DNA of 64,000 nucleotides. It comes from an uncultured Paracoccaceae bacterium (GTDB taxonomy: Bacteria > Pseudomonadota > Alphaproteobacteria > Rhodobacterales > Rhodobacteraceae). A program made the position numbers and the translations under genes. Each line of letters begins with the position of its first letter. The stretch's first letter is position 1. Positions 52,254 through 64,000 of the stretch are shown here, piece after piece. The DNA lies in NCBI GenBank assembly GCA_951812305.1, contig CATOSB010000002.1, positions 1-64,000 of the forward strand, given 5' to 3'. The notes under the pieces are model-generated. The model saw only the letters and a list, made by a program, of their open reading frames with translations. It was not told the origin of the DNA and did no database searches.

Positions 52254-54418
52254 TGCGGTGGATCGTGGCAATTCTGGTTTTGCTACTGCCGATGAATGCG
52301 CTGGCGCAGGACGCGGCCACATTGATCGCGGATAGGATTAGTATCTCAGATGGCGGAAATGTCGTTACGGCGTCCGGCAACGTCGAAATCCTGCATCAGG
52401 GTCAACGTTTGCTGGCACAGCAGCTGGTTTACACGCGCTCAACGGACGAAATTCAGATCAATGGGGATTTTACCGTTGTCGAAACCGATGGCGGCGTTCT
52501 GACCGGCCAAAGCGCGGTTCTGTCGCGCGATTTCCGGCGAGGGATCATTCAGGGTGCCAGGTTTGTTCTGGAAGGTCAGTTGCAGGTTGCCGCAACAGAA
52601 ATGAACCGCGTCGATGGCAGGTACAACCAGCTTTACAAGGCCGTCGCCTCTTCCTGTCGCGTCTGTGAACACAATCCCACACCGCTTTGGCGCATCCGCG
52701 CGCGCCGTGTGGTCCATGATCAGGAAGAGCGCCAGCTCTATTTCGACGACGCGTGGTTTGAGGTCGCCGGTCTGCCGGTTCTCTACTTCCCGAAGCTGCG
52801 CTTTCCCGACCCGACGCTTAAACGTGCAACCGGCTTCCTAATCCCTGAAATCCGCACATCGTCCAACCTAGGCGTCGGTTTAAAATTCCCGTATTTCGTA
52901 ACCCTGGGAAAACACGCAGACATCCTTCTTACTCCCTATGTCTCCGCCAAAACGCGAACCATAGAGGCCCGATTTCGTCGCGAATTCACATTTGGTTCAG
53001 TCGAGGCAACGGGTGCAATTTCAGTTGACGGCCTGCTTGGCCAGGACCGGCTCCGCTCTTACCTATTTGCCGATGGGCGGTTTGATCTGCCCAAAGGGTT
53101 CGACCTCAACGTTGATCTGCGTTTGGTGTCCGACCCGTCCTATTTGTTGACCTACGGCTATTCCGATGCAGACCGCTTGAATAACAAAGTCGAAGTTACG
53201 CGCACCCGCCGGAACGAGCATATCTCGGCTTCCGTCCAGCAACTGCGCAGCCTTCGGGCGGCGGAAATCGACGCCGAGGATGCCTTGGCCACGGTTCTTG
53301 GTCGGGCAACTTATGAACGGCACGTGTCTCCGAATTTCATCGGCGGAAAGGCAAAATTTGTCTTTGACATCGAAGGACACAGACGCAATTCCGAGACAGT
53401 TTCCGCCGCGCTTCTGGCAGATTGCGCAACAGCGGGGCTTTTGCCAACGGATTGTGTTGCAAGGGATTTGGTCCGTGCCGGTGTGCTGGCGAATTGGCGA
53501 GGGCAGCACATATTTCGCAACGGCATGGTCGGTGCCCTTGAAGGACAGGTTGCCGCGGATTTCTATTGGATTGATCAGGATCCGAGTTTTGCGACCTCTT
53601 TGAACCATATCACACCAACGGTCGCGGCGGAACTTCGCTGGCCGATGGCCCGCACAACTGAAAACGGTGCGCGCGATATCATAGAGCCAATGGTGCAACT
53701 GGCCTGGACCGACACGATAGGCGCCAACGTGCCAAACGAAGACAGCAAGATTGTCGACTTTGACGAAGGCAACTTACTTGCTCTCAGCCGTTTGCCGGGT
53801 TCGGACAGATATGAACGCGGCTGGCGTGCGACCGCTGGTTTCAACTGGACGCGTCTTGCCGACAACGGAAACGAATACGCGGCCACAATCGGCAAAGTAT
53901 TCCGGCTACAGGATCACGGCCAATTCACGGCGGCATCCGGCCTTGATGGGGCATCATCTGACTGGCTATTGGCGGGGCAGGTCAAAGTGGACCGAATGAC
54001 GCTGACAAACAGGTCATTGTTTGACGATCAATTCAGCTTTTCAAAGTCCGAGACCCAGCTAGCCTGGGCAAGCGAAAAAGTCAGCGCATCCGCCAGCTAT
54101 ATCTGGGTTGTGAACGACCCGGACGAGGGACGCACAGACAATATCAACGAGTTCAACTTTGACGCATCCTATCGGTTCACAGATCACTGGACCGCTTCTT
54201 TCAACGGACGCTATGACGGCAACACGAACCAAGCCACCCGCGCCGGGCTTGGCCTGCAATACCAAAATGAGTGTCTGAACCTTAACCTTTCGGTCTCGCG
54301 TCGCTTCACATCCTCAACTAATGTGGCCGCATCGACCGAATTCGGGCTTGGTGTGTCATTGAACGGATTTGGTCGGGACGGTAGAGAATACGCACGCACA
54401 TGCAGACACAGTGGCTGA
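52253..54418 (+). CDS. lptD: LPS-assembly outer membrane protein LptD
   Basis: 721 aa. Signal peptide MRWIVAILVLLLPMNALAQ. The OstA-like periplasmic domain (ISDGGNVVTASGNVEILHQG) is followed by SSCRVCEHNPTPLWRIRARR with the cysteine pair used for disulfide formation. The C-terminal beta-barrel starts near FPDPTLKRATGFLIPEIRTS and ends in strand-rich repeats. It inserts LPS into the outer leaflet. It is followed by surA, whose product is the periplasmic chaperone for such barrels. Confidence 0.93.
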   Translation: MRWIVAILVLLLPMNALAQDAATLIADRISISDGGNVVTASGNVEILHQGQRLLAQQLVYTRSTDEIQINGDFTVVETDGGVLTGQSAVLSRDFRRGIIQGARFVLEGQLQVAATEMNRVDGRYNQLYKAVASSCRVCEHNPTPLWRIRARRVVHDQEERQLYFDDAWFEVAGLPVLYFPKLRFPDPTLKRATGFLIPEIRTSSNLGVGLKFPYFVTLGKHADILLTPYVSAKTRTIEARFRREFTFGSVEATGAISVDGLLGQDRLRSYLFADGRFDLPKGFDLNVDLRLVSDPSYLLTYGYSDADRLNNKVEVTRTRRNEHISASVQQLRSLRAAEIDAEDALATVLGRATYERHVSPNFIGGKAKFVFDIEGHRRNSETVSAALLADCATAGLLPTDCVARDLVRAGVLANWRGQHIFRNGMVGALEGQVAADFYWIDQDPSFATSLNHITPTVAAELRWPMARTTENGARDIIEPMVQLAWTDTIGANVPNEDSKIVDFDEGNLLALSRLPGSDRYERGWRATAGFNWTRLADNGNEYAATIGKVFRLQDHGQFTAASGLDGASSDWLLAGQVKVDRMTLTNRSLFDDQFSFSKSETQLAWASEKVSASASYIWVVNDPDEGRTDNINEFNFDASYRFTDHWTASFNGRYDGNTNQATRAGLGLQYQNECLNLNLSVSRRFTSSTNVAASTEFGLGVSLNGFGRDGREYARTCRHSG

Positions 54419-54438
54419 GCAGAACGGAAATGATAACA

Positions 54439-55656
54439 ATGAAGCGCCTGATAATCCTCGCCTGCACCCTTTTGGTCGCCGCTCCGCTTTGGGCCCAGGA
54501 AAACCTGTTTGCGCCGGTTGCAAAAGTCAATGACCGGGTCATTACGCGCTATGAGGTCAACCAGCGCATTGCGTTTTTTGAGTTGCTGAATGCACCTGGT
54601 AACGGCGAAGAACTGGCGATGGACCGCCTGATCGAAGAGCGGTTGCAACTGGAAGCCGCAGCCGCAAACGGCGTGGAAGTGACGCCAGATCAGGTTGTTG
54701 CGGGTATGGAGGAATTCGCCAGCCGCGGAAGCCTTTCGATGGAAGATTTCGTCAAAGCCATCGAAGCCCGAGGCGTGGCGCGCGAAACATTTCAGGATTT
54801 CGTTCGTGCCGGGGTCGCGTGGCGTGGCGTAGTACGTCAACGGTTTGGACCGCGCGCGCAGGTCAGCGAGGCAGAAATTGATCGTGCACTCGCCGCGGCT
54901 TCCACGAATTCAGCTGTCGGCGGTGTGCGGGTTCTGATTTCCGAGATATTTCTTCCCGCCAATACACCGGAACGCAAAGCAGCAGCCGAACGCCGCGCGC
55001 AAGAGATTAGTCAGATCACAACACTCCCCGCCTTTGCCGCCGCAGCGAGACGGTTTTCCGCGGCGCCATCGCGTGGCCGCGGGGGGCGCCAGGACTGGAT
55101 CCCTATTGGCAACCTGCCGCCACAGGTAAGGGCGCAGGTTCTGACTCTTTCGCCCGGGCAGGTCACTGATCCGATCCCGGTTCCTAATGCCATTGCGTTG
55201 TTTCAGTTGCGTGACATCGAGGAAATCGAGGGCGGCAGCGCGAATGCAGTTGCTGTCGAATTTGCCCGCTACTTCATCCCGGGCGGACGAACCGCATCTA
55301 CGCTGGCCGAGGCTGAAAAGATCAAAGCACGCATCGACACCTGCGATGATCTCTACGGTGTTGCAAAGGGCAAGCCCGAGGACCAACTTCTGCGCGACAC
55401 GCTTCCGGTCGAGGAAATTGCCGGCGACGTCGCCATCGAACTTGCCAAACTGGACGACAACGAGGTTTCCACCGCGCTGACCACAGGTGACGGCCAGGCG
55501 CTGGTCTTTCTGATGTTGTGTGGCAGGACACTAGCGATTGCCGAAGACGCCGATCGTGAAACCGTGCGCCAGAACCTGATCACCCAGCGCTTGCAATCTT
55601 ATGCGTCCGGTTACCTTTCGGAGTTGCGCGCGGATGCGGTGATTACGCGGCAATGA
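54439..55656 (+). CDS. surA: Periplasmic chaperone/peptidyl-prolyl isomerase SurA
   Basis: 405 aa from MKRLIILACTLLVAAPLWAQ, a clear signal peptide (ATG 54439; ATG 54430 is possible). The SurA N-terminal domain (NDRVITRYEVNQRIAFFELL; MDRLIEERLQLEAA) is followed by a parvulin-like domain (ISEIFLPANTPERKAAAERR; RGGRQDWIPIGNLPPQVRAQ) and a C-terminal helical part. It helps fold outer membrane proteins such as LptD encoded just upstream. Sits in the lptD-surA-pdxA-rsmA order known from other proteobacteria and overlaps pdxA by 4 nt. Confidence 0.9.
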   Translation: MKRLIILACTLLVAAPLWAQENLFAPVAKVNDRVITRYEVNQRIAFFELLNAPGNGEELAMDRLIEERLQLEAAAANGVEVTPDQVVAGMEEFASRGSLSMEDFVKAIEARGVARETFQDFVRAGVAWRGVVRQRFGPRAQVSEAEIDRALAAASTNSAVGGVRVLISEIFLPANTPERKAAAERRAQEISQITTLPAFAAAARRFSAAPSRGRGGRQDWIPIGNLPPQVRAQVLTLSPGQVTDPIPVPNAIALFQLRDIEEIEGGSANAVAVEFARYFIPGGRTASTLAEAEKIKARIDTCDDLYGVAKGKPEDQLLRDTLPVEEIAGDVAIELAKLDDNEVSTALTTGDGQALVFLMLCGRTLAIAEDADRETVRQNLITQRLQSYASGYLSELRADAVITRQ

Positions 55657-56630
55657 CAAAAGCGCCAATTGCGCTGACGGTTGGGGAACCTGCGGGGATC
55701 GGTCCGGAAATCGCTGCGATGGCATGGAAGGAATTGCGGCACGAGCTGGTCCTATTCTGGATTGGAGACCCGCGACACCTGCCGGACGGCGCGATCTGGT
55801 GGGAAATCGACAAACCTTGCGCGGCGGCTGAGACGATGCCGGACGCTCTTCCTGTGCTGCCGCTTGGTTTCGATGGCAAACGTACGCCGGGAACACCGTC
55901 AAAGGCGCAAGCACAAGGCGTCGTGGACTCGATAAGCCGCGCGGCCAATCTGGCGATGTCCGGCGAAGCCGCAGCAATTTGCACCTGCCCGATCAACAAG
56001 AAAGCTTTGATCGACGGCGCCGGGTTTTCCTATCCCGGCCACACTGAATATCTGGCGTCTTTAGCCGGTGTCGACCGCGTAGTGATGATGCTGGCGTCTG
56101 ACCAACTTCGCGTCGTTCCTGCCACAATCCACGTTCCTTTGTCAGCGGTGCCAGACGCGCTAACGCCGCAACTGCTTGAGGAAACCATTCGCATCACCCG
56201 CGACGGACTGCGGCGAGATTTCGGCTTGGAAAATCCGAAAATTGCCGTCGCTGGGCTGAACCCACACGCGGGCGAAGGCGGCGCGATGGGGCATGAGGAT
56301 GCTACGATCATCGCGCCAACCGTCGCGAAGCTCGCCGCCGATGGTTTAAACATCACCGGCCCCCTGCCCGCCGACACGATGTTTCACGCCAAAGCCCGCC
56401 AAAAATACGACGTTGCGATCTGCGCCTATCACGATCAGGCTCTGATCCCGATCAAAACGCTGGACTTCGACCGGGGCGTCAACGTCACGCTTGGGTTGCC
56501 GTTCATCCGGACCTCGCCAGATCACGGCACCGCGTTTGATATTGCCGGAAAAGGCATCGCCAATCCAAGCAGCCTGATCGAAGCCTTGCGCCTCGCTGAC
56601 AGGATGGCTGTGGCGCGCGGCGCATCATGA
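55653..56630 (+). CDS. pdxA: 4-hydroxythreonine-4-phosphate dehydrogenase
   Basis: 325 aa from [20 protein letters not shown]. Metal-binding and substrate residues are visible in [20 protein letters not shown] (His), [14 protein letters not shown] (His), and [20 protein letters not shown] (His). [16 protein letters not shown] closes the active site. It is an enzyme of pyridoxal-5'-phosphate synthesis. Overlaps rsmA by 4 nt. Confidence 0.95.
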   Translation: MTKAPIALTVGEPAGIGPEIAAMAWKELRHELVLFWIGDPRHLPDGAIWWEIDKPCAAAETMPDALPVLPLGFDGKRTPGTPSKAQAQGVVDSISRAANLAMSGEAAAICTCPINKKALIDGAGFSYPGHTEYLASLAGVDRVVMMLASDQLRVVPATIHVPLSAVPDALTPQLLEETIRITRDGLRRDFGLENPKIAVAGLNPHAGEGGAMGHEDATIIAPTVAKLAADGLNITGPLPADTMFHAKARQKYDVAICAYHDQALIPIKTLDFDRGVNVTLGLPFIRTSPDHGTAFDIAGKGIANPSSLIEALRLADRMAVARGAS

Positions 56631-57460
56631 GCCAGATCGACGGCCTGCCACCGCTCAGAGAAGTCATCGCAACGCACGATTTGCGGGCAAAAAAATCTTT
56701 GGGCCAAAATTTTCTGCTAGATCTGAATCTAACCGCCAAAATCGCCCGTTCCGCAGGAGACATCGCAAACGCCGATGTGTTGGAGGTCGGTCCAGGCCCC
56801 GGTGGATTGACACGCGGGCTGCTGGCGGAAGGGGCACGTAAGGTTCTGGCCGTCGAGAAAGACGAACGCTGCCTGCCCGCCCTTCAGGATATCGCCGGTA
56901 CATATCCCGGAAGACTGGATATCATGCAGGCAGACGCACTGACCGTGAACCCGCTGGATCATCTGACGCCCCCCATCAAGGTTGTCGCCAACCTGCCCTA
57001 TAACATCGGAACCGAACTTTTGATCCGATGGCTGACGCCCGACAAATGGCCACCGGTCTGGGAAAGCCTGACGCTGATGTTCCAGCGTGAAGTGGCCGAA
57101 CGTATCACCGCGCAACCGGGAACCAAATCCTATGGGCGCCTCGCGGTGTTGGCACAATGGAGAGCGGACACACGTATCGTCATGGATCTGCCGCCCGAAG
57201 CATTCACGCCAGCGCCGAAAGTCCGCTCGGCGGTGGTGCATATGACCGCCCTGCCCGCGCCGCGGTTTGAGGCCGACGCCGATGCGCTGTCGCGCGTGAC
57301 TGCGGCTGCATTCGGACAAAGACGTAAAATGCTGCGTGCGTCCTTAAAAAAACTAACACCGAACATTGAAGACATACTCAAGTCGGTCGGGATTGATCCC
57401 ACAACCCGGGCGGAGCGCCTGACCATCGAAGAATTCTGCGCTTTGGCGAGAATACTGTAA
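56627..57460 (+). CDS. rsmA: 16S rRNA (adenine1518-N6/adenine1519-N6) dimethyltransferase
   Basis: 277 aa. SAM motif I is [17 protein letters not shown]. The family motifs [18 protein letters not shown] and [17 protein letters not shown] (NLPY catalytic motif) are present, with [13 protein letters not shown] and the C-terminal [18 protein letters not shown]. It dimethylates two adjacent adenosines near the 3' end of 16S rRNA. Last gene of the lptF-to-rsmA cluster. Confidence 0.95.
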   Translation: MSQIDGLPPLREVIATHDLRAKKSLGQNFLLDLNLTAKIARSAGDIANADVLEVGPGPGGLTRGLLAEGARKVLAVEKDERCLPALQDIAGTYPGRLDIMQADALTVNPLDHLTPPIKVVANLPYNIGTELLIRWLTPDKWPPVWESLTLMFQREVAERITAQPGTKSYGRLAVLAQWRADTRIVMDLPPEAFTPAPKVRSAVVHMTALPAPRFEADADALSRVTAAAFGQRRKMLRASLKKLTPNIEDILKSVGIDPTTRAERLTIEEFCALARIL

Positions 57461-57534
57461 CCGCCTAAGGCTATCACTGGCTTCCAGTCACACAGTAATA
57501 TAGGAAAAGCGTCCAAGGCCAAACGAGGGGAACG

Positions 57535-57951
57535 ATGGTCGACACTATTCTGGAACGCTGCGAAGCTAAGAACCTGCGTATGACCGAACAGCGCCGGGTA
57601 ATCGCTCAGGTTTTGGAGAGCTCGGATGACCACCCCGATGTTGAGGAGCTTTACGCGCGCGCCAGCGCTGCCGACCCCCGTATTTCGCTGGCGACAGTCT
57701 ATCGCACCGTCAAACTGTTCGAAGAGGCCGGCATCCTCGACAAGCTGGAGTTCGGCGATGGCCGCGCCCGTTATGAAGACGCCGAGCGCGAACATCACGA
57801 CCATCTGATTGATGTGCAATCCGGTGAAGTCATAGAATTCGTCGATGAAGAGATTGAGGTGCTGCAGGAAAAGATCGCCAGAAAACTGGGGTATGAGTTA
57901 AGGGGCCACAGGATGGAACTTTTCGGCGTGCGACTGAAGGACAAGAGCTGA
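57535..57951 (+). CDS. fur: Fur-family metal-responsive regulator
   Basis: 138 aa. Winged helix with MTEQRRVIAQVLESSDDHPD and ISLATVYRTVKLFEEAGIL, then metal-binding residues in EDAEREHHDHLIDVQSGEVI (the HHDH cluster) and E-rich FVDEEIEVLQEKI. No C-terminal CxxC structural zinc site is seen. In alphaproteobacteria this branch often senses manganese (Mur) or iron, and sequence alone does not decide. The gene ends 3 nt before a MetE-like gene, which may be co-transcribed. Confidence 0.9.
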   Translation: MVDTILERCEAKNLRMTEQRRVIAQVLESSDDHPDVEELYARASAADPRISLATVYRTVKLFEEAGILDKLEFGDGRARYEDAEREHHDHLIDVQSGEVIEFVDEEIEVLQEKIARKLGYELRGHRMELFGVRLKDKS

Positions 57952-57954
57952 ACG

Positions 57955-58996
57955 ATGCCCATCCCGACAACATGCATCGGCGCCTATCCAAAGCCTGATT
58001 ACGTTCCGATCCGGGATTGGTTTCAGGTCGGCCACGACGCCGAGGATTATAACGACGTGGTATTGGGCCAATGGAGTGAAGCGCCCGAGATTCAGGCGGC
58101 GCTTGATCGCGCGACCGCCGAAGTTGTCGCTGATCAGATTTCGTGCGGCATTGACGTACCGACTGACGGCGAAGTTCGCCGTGAAAACTATGTGCACTAT
58201 CAGTGTCGCCACTTTGAAGGGTTCGACTTTCAAAATCTGACAAAGCGCGTGCTTCGAAATGGGGCCTATGTCGCAGAACTGCCAACGATCCGTGGACCGG
58301 TGCGCGCGACGGGTGAAAGTGTCTTGGTTCGGGATTGGCAAGTGGCGCAAGCGACCAGTGACCGGGCCGTCAAGATAACTCTGCCCGGGCCAATGACGAT
58401 TTCCGACACGACGGCCAACGAACACTATACTGATCCGCGCACCCAAGCATTCGACCTTGCAACAGCATTGAATTCAGAGGCGCGCGCTTGCCGCAGCGGG
58501 GTGCAAATACATCCAGATCGACGAGCCGATCTTTGCGCGCAAACCGGACGAGGCATTGGACTACGGTGTCGAGGCGTTGCGCCGGTGCTTTGATGGATTG
58601 CCGGGCGACGTAACGCGCGTCATGCACATGTGCTGTGGGTACCCAAACCGGTTGGATGATACCGACTACCCCAAGGCTGACCCGCAAAGCTATGTTCAGA
58701 TTGCCAAGGCAGTCGACGGCGTTGCAGATCAGATTTCCATCGAAGATGCCCACAGGCATAACCCGGACGAGCTGTTTGGCCTGTTTGATAGATCTGCCCT
58801 GATTGTCGGCTTTGTCACCGTTGCATCCAGCCGTGTTGAACCGGTTGAGGAAATTGCAGAGCGGATGGCGGAGATTTCAAAAATCATTCCACAAGATCGG
58901 CTGATCGCGGCACCAGATTGCGGATTGGGATTTCTGGGCCGTGATCTTGCAATGAAAAAGCTGCGGAACCTGACGGAAGCAGCCGCCATCGTGTAA
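57955..58996 (+). pseudogene. Cobalamin-independent methionine synthase-like gene, frameshifted
   Basis: The first frame runs from MPIPTTCIGAYPKPDYVPIR to about LNSEARA. After about 58489 the conserved sequence continues one frame over, as GCKYIQIDEPIFARKPDEAL through VMHMCCGYPNRLDD to LTEAAAIV and a TAA at 58996. The change equals a 2-nt loss (or 1-nt gain) in GCGCGCTTGCCGC. Repaired, it is about 347 aa and matches the C-terminal MetE barrel, with zinc-ligand candidates in the CCG stretch. These short MetE-like proteins are a distinct group in alphaproteobacteria. A sequencing error cannot be excluded. Confidence 0.8.
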
Positions 58997-60870
<1,874 letters not shown>

Positions 60871-60885
60871 GCGGGCCTTAAAGGC

Positions 60886-61998
60886 TCAACCAGCATCTGG
60901 ATAAGCGATGCGACCACCGCCAACAGCCGCCGAAACGCCGGTTGTGCCGGGCGCGGAGGTTGGCAGGCCACGCGCAACCCGAACCGCCAGAAATGCGAAA
61001 GCCTGCGCCTCCAGCATGTCGCCATCCAGTCCCGCCTCCTCCAACGGCATCACGGGGAAGGGCAAATCGCGCGCCAGCCAGGCCATCATCGCCGCATTTT
61101 TGCGCCCGCCACCGGCGACCCAGAGAATCGTTGGCGGTTTCGGACAATGCTCCATCGCGCGCACAACCGCTGCCACGGAACAGGCCGTTAATGTGGCCAC
61201 CGCATCGGAATCTCCAAGCTGCGCCACATCCTCAATCAATCCGCTAAAATCGTTTCGGTCCAAAGACTTCGGCGGCATCTTTAAGAAAAAGGGATGGGCG
61301 AGAAACGCCTCCACAACGGCGGGATTTACCGCGCCGGAACAGGCAATAGCCCCGTCACGATCAAACGGTGCGCCGAACCGTGCACGCACCAGGTCATCAA
61401 CGGGCGCATTGGCCGGTCCGGTGTCAAAGGCGAGGCAGGCACCAGGCGTTTCAGGCGCAGATGCCGTCGGATCGACCCAAGTGAGATTCGCAACGCCGCC
61501 AAGGTTCAGAAATGCAACCGGCTCCGCGGCATCCATCAGGCGCGCCAAAGCGAAATGATAGAACGGCGCCAGTGGGGCGCCCTGCCCGCCAAGCGCCACA
61601 TCGGCAGTTCGGAAATCCCACACTACGGGCTTGCCAAGTGCAGCTGCCAGCACCCCGCCATCACCTGCCTGATGCGTTCCGCGCCCACCGGGGTCATGCG
61701 CCAGAGTCTGGCCATGAAATCCGACGATATCGGCCTCGAATTCTGACAGCAATTCTGCGTGCTCGGTCTCTACCACTTCTGCCGCATAGGCCACGTCAGG
61801 ATCCCCAGGCCATTGCCCAACAGCAGCCCTTATCGCTGTCTGTACCTTGTCGGTAAACGCGCGGTATTGCGTCGGTCCAAATTCAAAAATCTCGACACCA
61901 TTGGTCAGGATCACGGCCGCATCGACCCCATCCATCGACGTTCCCGACATCGCGCCCAGCGCCCAGATCGGCCCCTCATCAAGTCCGGCGATCTTCAT
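60886..61998 (-). CDS. anmK: Anhydro-N-acetylmuramic acid kinase
   Basis: 370 aa from [20 protein letters not shown] (ATG 61998, AAGGA upstream; ATG 62037 is less well placed). ATP-binding [35 protein letters not shown], and [15 protein letters not shown] mark the family. The later [15 protein letters not shown] and [20 protein letters not shown] complete it. It phosphorylates and opens anhydroMurNAc during cell-wall recycling. Divergent from tyrS, a common arrangement in Rhodobacteraceae. Confidence 0.94.
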   Translation of the reverse strand: MKIAGLDEGPIWALGAMSGTSMDGVDAAVILTNGVEIFEFGPTQYRAFTDKVQTAIRAAVGQWPGDPDVAYAAEVVETEHAELLSEFEADIVGFHGQTLAHDPGGRGTHQAGDGGVLAAALGKPVVWDFRTADVALGGQGAPLAPFYHFALARLMDAAEPVAFLNLGGVANLTWVDPTASAPETPGACLAFDTGPANAPVDDLVRARFGAPFDRDGAIACSGAVNPAVVEAFLAHPFFLKMPPKSLDRNDFSGLIEDVAQLGDSDAVATLTACSVAAVVRAMEHCPKPPTILWVAGGGRKNAAMMAWLARDLPFPVMPLEEAGLDGDMLEAQAFAFLAVRVARGLPTSAPGTTGVSAAVGGGRIAYPDAG

Positions 61999-62056
61999 GG
62001 CTTTTCCTTCGTCCCCGCCATAGTTATACCGCGACAAAACGATGGACCGAAACGCG

Positions 62057-63310
62057 ATGACCTACCACCCGAAATCGGAATTCCTGACCGAAATCCAGTC
62101 ACGCGGTTTCGTTGCGGATTGCACCGACATGCAAGCTTTGGATGAGCGGCTGCATAAAGAGGTGGTGACGGGGTATATCGGTTACGACCTGACGGCCTCA
62201 TCGCTCCATATCGGCAATCTGGTGCAGATCATGCTTCTGCGCTGGCTTCAAAAGACCGGGCACCGCCCTATCACGCTGATGGGTGGCGGCACGACCAAGG
62301 TTGGGGACCCATCCGGCAAGGATGAAATGCGCAAGATGCTGTCGGTTGAACAGATCAACGCCAATGCCAACAGCATCCGGCAGGTTTTTGCGCGCTATAT
62401 ATCCTATGGCGACGGACCAACGGACAGCCCGCTGGTCAACAATGCCGACTGGCTGGACGAGTTGAAATACGTCGAATTCCTGCGTGACATTGGGAAACAT
62501 TTTACCATCAACCGGATGCTGGCCTTTGAAAGTGTGAAGTCACGACTTGACCGCGAACAGGCGCTTTCCTTCATCGAATTCAACTACATGCTCCTGCAAA
62601 GCTATGATTATCTTGAGCTTTACCGCCGCTTTGGCTGCACCTTGCAGATGGGCGGTTCGGATCAATGGGGCAATATCGTCTCTGGCGCGGATCTGATACG
62701 GCGCGTCGACGCGGCAGAAGCCTTTGGCCTGACAACGCCGCTCGTCACCCGGTCCGATGGCAAGAAAATGGGCAAGTCCGTTGATGGTGCGGTGTGGCTC
62801 AACGAAGATATGATGACGCCCTACCAGTTCTGGCAGTGGTGGCGGAATGTTGATGATGCTGACGTTGGCAAGTTCCTGAAAATGTTCACGGAACTGCCGG
62901 TTGATGAATGTGATCGCCTCGGCGCGCTTGGCGGTTCGGAAATCAACGGCGCCAAGGTGCGGCTTGCCAATGAAGTGACAACACTGAACCACGGGACCGA
63001 GGCGGCAGCGAACGCCGAAGCGACCGCGCGCGAGGTGTTTGAAAAGGGCGGCGTTGGGGATGACCTGCCGACATTGGCCCTTTCACAAGACGAAATCGGT
63101 GACGGTATTTCTGTGGTTCAGCTTATCGTGCGCTCAGGCCTTGCAAAGTCAGGCAAGGAAGCCAAGCGGCTGATCGCGGACAATGGCGCGCGTCTTGATG
63201 ATGCGCCGTTGACCGATGCAGGATTGATGCTGGACAAAGGTGCGCTCACGAACCCAATAAAACTGTCAGCGGGTAAGAAACGCCACGCCTTGGTGACCTT
63301 GTCGCAATAG
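62057..63310 (+). CDS. tyrS: Tyrosyl-tRNA synthetase
   Basis: 417 aa from [20 protein letters not shown] (ATG 62057; ATG 62042 is also in frame). Class I signatures are HIGN (residues 51-54, in [10 protein letters not shown]) and KMGKS (in [12 protein letters not shown]). The tyrosine pocket lies in YDLTAS and [20 protein letters not shown], and [13 protein letters not shown] is also present. The C-terminal S4-like RNA-binding domain is seen in [20 protein letters not shown]. Two hairpins follow the stop. Confidence 0.95.
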   Translation: MTYHPKSEFLTEIQSRGFVADCTDMQALDERLHKEVVTGYIGYDLTASSLHIGNLVQIMLLRWLQKTGHRPITLMGGGTTKVGDPSGKDEMRKMLSVEQINANANSIRQVFARYISYGDGPTDSPLVNNADWLDELKYVEFLRDIGKHFTINRMLAFESVKSRLDREQALSFIEFNYMLLQSYDYLELYRRFGCTLQMGGSDQWGNIVSGADLIRRVDAAEAFGLTTPLVTRSDGKKMGKSVDGAVWLNEDMMTPYQFWQWWRNVDDADVGKFLKMFTELPVDECDRLGALGGSEINGAKVRLANEVTTLNHGTEAAANAEATAREVFEKGGVGDDLPTLALSQDEIGDGISVVQLIVRSGLAKSGKEAKRLIADNGARLDDAPLTDAGLMLDKGALTNPIKLSAGKKRHALVTLSQ

Positions 63311-63349
63311 CGCGCATCGCCCTGCTTCTTCTCGTTTCAAATATGCATT

Positions 63350-63392
63350 TCCAACGCATTGGAACAGCGACGCAATGCAAAATATGCGTCGC
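63350..63392. terminator. Two adjacent hairpins after tyrS
   Basis: TTCCAA/TTGGAA (63350-63365, 4-nt loop) and GCGACGCA/TGCGTCGC (63367-63392, 10-nt loop) lie 40-80 bp after the tyrS stop. They separate it from the convergent DUF3179 gene. No clear T-tract follows, so termination function is inferred. Confidence 0.5.
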
Positions 63393-63445
63393 CTTAAACC
63401 TTGCTTGAGCAAAAGCGTGCGGAAGCACTCATCGTAGCTTGTGGC

Positions 63446-64000
63446 TCAGTTCAGCATCCATTTCCCATTGGGAAAAAACGCATGAAACGCGAAAGCAAAC
63501 ATCACGTCATGGGGCACATCATTGCCCGACCCGTCGCGCACGCGGATGGTGCCAACCTCTTTACCGCTGCCAATACGTGCTGAATCAAGGGTCGAGGCCT
63601 GACCTTCCGACCAGCTGAATTCATACCCGGATTCAGACAGTTCGCCCTCTTCGGCCAGTCGGGTCAGCGGCCAGGCCCGATCCCCGATGCGCACAACCCG
63701 CACCAATGGCGGCACGTCATGAGGCGGCATTTCACCGTTATAAAGGAACGGACGGCTTGAGCTGTCATAACTGACATAGGGGTTGCGGCCATATGTGCGC
63801 CGAAAAGCCGGTTCCGCCATGACGATACCATCCGGGTTACGTTCCTTGAACTCGGCCCAGCTTTCCATCCATGTCGGCAACTGCTTCAGCTTGTCGCCTG
63901 TATGAACGCCCACGATTCCTTCGCCGATGGCCTGCTGCCACCAGCTTTCAGTTTCGCGGTCATACATCACCATGTCTGAATTTCTGAGCTTGCCGGAAAC
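63446..64000 (-). CDS. DUF3179-domain protein, 5' end beyond window
   Basis: The last 184 codons of a DUF3179 protein. The frame is open to the window edge (VSGKLRNSD before MVMYDRETESWWQQ), so the start lies outside. Family landmarks are SGKLRNSDMVMYDRETESWW, QQAIGEGIVGVHTGDKLKQL, RTYGRNPYVSYDSSSRPFLY and the final FAFHAFFPNGKWMLN. These proteins are usually exported; the function is not established. Only the C-terminal part is visible, so a signal peptide cannot be checked. Confidence 0.85.
   Translation of the reverse strand, partial: VSGKLRNSDMVMYDRETESWWQQAIGEGIVGVHTGDKLKQLPTWMESWAEFKERNPDGIVMAEPAFRRTYGRNPYVSYDSSSRPFLYNGEMPPHDVPPLVRVVRIGDRAWPLTRLAEEGELSESGYEFSWSEGQASTLDSARIGSGKEVGTIRVRDGSGNDVPHDVMFAFAFHAFFPNGKWMLN

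Noticed and set aside
58480..58500. Programmed ribosomal frameshift in the MetE-like gene
   Set aside because: No slippery heptamer or downstream pseudoknot is apparent, and related proteins are encoded in one frame; mutation or sequencing error is more likely.

Overview
The window looks like chromosome of a marine Rhodobacteraceae (Roseobacter-group) alphaproteobacterium. The evidence is gene content and order: a tandem gap-gap pair with a 47-aa gene between, DUF2849-cysI-cysH-DUF934-fpr, lptF-lptG-lptD-surA-pdxA-rsmA, valine-degradation genes, a Hint-domain protein and XdhC/MoeA-like genes. The very high insertion-sequence load and the number of broken genes recall IS-rich Octadecabacter genomes, but that is an inference. 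I saw no rRNA, tRNA or CRISPR array.

Layout. 1-3762 is an IS-scarred zone: an old IS66 copy with a nonsense-mutated transposase, a thymidylate-synthase-like gene that has lost both ends, a young IS66 copy, and the tail of an IS982-type element that truncates a Hint-domain gene (3744-4310). 4916-10929 holds a globin, purL, a nonsense-mutated acetyltransferase, an RTX-repeat protein, bolA, grxD, zapA and a coiled-coil gene. 11134-17079 is central carbon metabolism: tkt, two gap genes with palindromic operator-like sites, then coaD. 17344-27932 is valine degradation (mmsA, acyl-CoA dehydrogenase, 3-hydroxyisobutyryl-CoA hydrolase, mmsB), broken by an IS66 copy upstream and ending in a P450 gene split by an IS630 element that itself carries IS200-type insertions. 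27936-32549 is an Lrp regulator and the assimilatory sulfate reduction operon. 33679-35489 holds infC (no standard start codon), a DUF938 methyltransferase, a DUF1761 membrane protein and the first part of a DUF899 gene.

35490-45372 is the most unusual part: a 9.9-kb structure inserted in the DUF899 gene. Its outer arms are inverted IS66 elements, each carrying a second nested IS66, and the whole is flanked by one 8-bp duplication (GAATACAA). Between the arms lie a protease-like gene remnant with a GDSGG motif, a linked 52-codon ORF, an IS256 element, and an oversized IS982-family element that carries an unrecognised 146-aa passenger gene. The end of that same element recurs at 3692-3762.

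45950-64000 is mostly intact housekeeping: molybdopterin-binding protein and XdhC, holC, pepA, the LPS-export/outer-membrane operon (lptF, lptG, lptD, surA, pdxA, rsmA), a Fur-family regulator, a frameshifted MetE-like gene, eno, a GNAT acetyltransferase, anmK, tyrS and the 3' part of a DUF3179 gene running off the window.

The young IS66 copies are nearly identical 1.6-kb elements with the 17-bp end GTAACTCCCAAGCACCC. They record a recent burst, and target duplications still allow the order of several events to be read.
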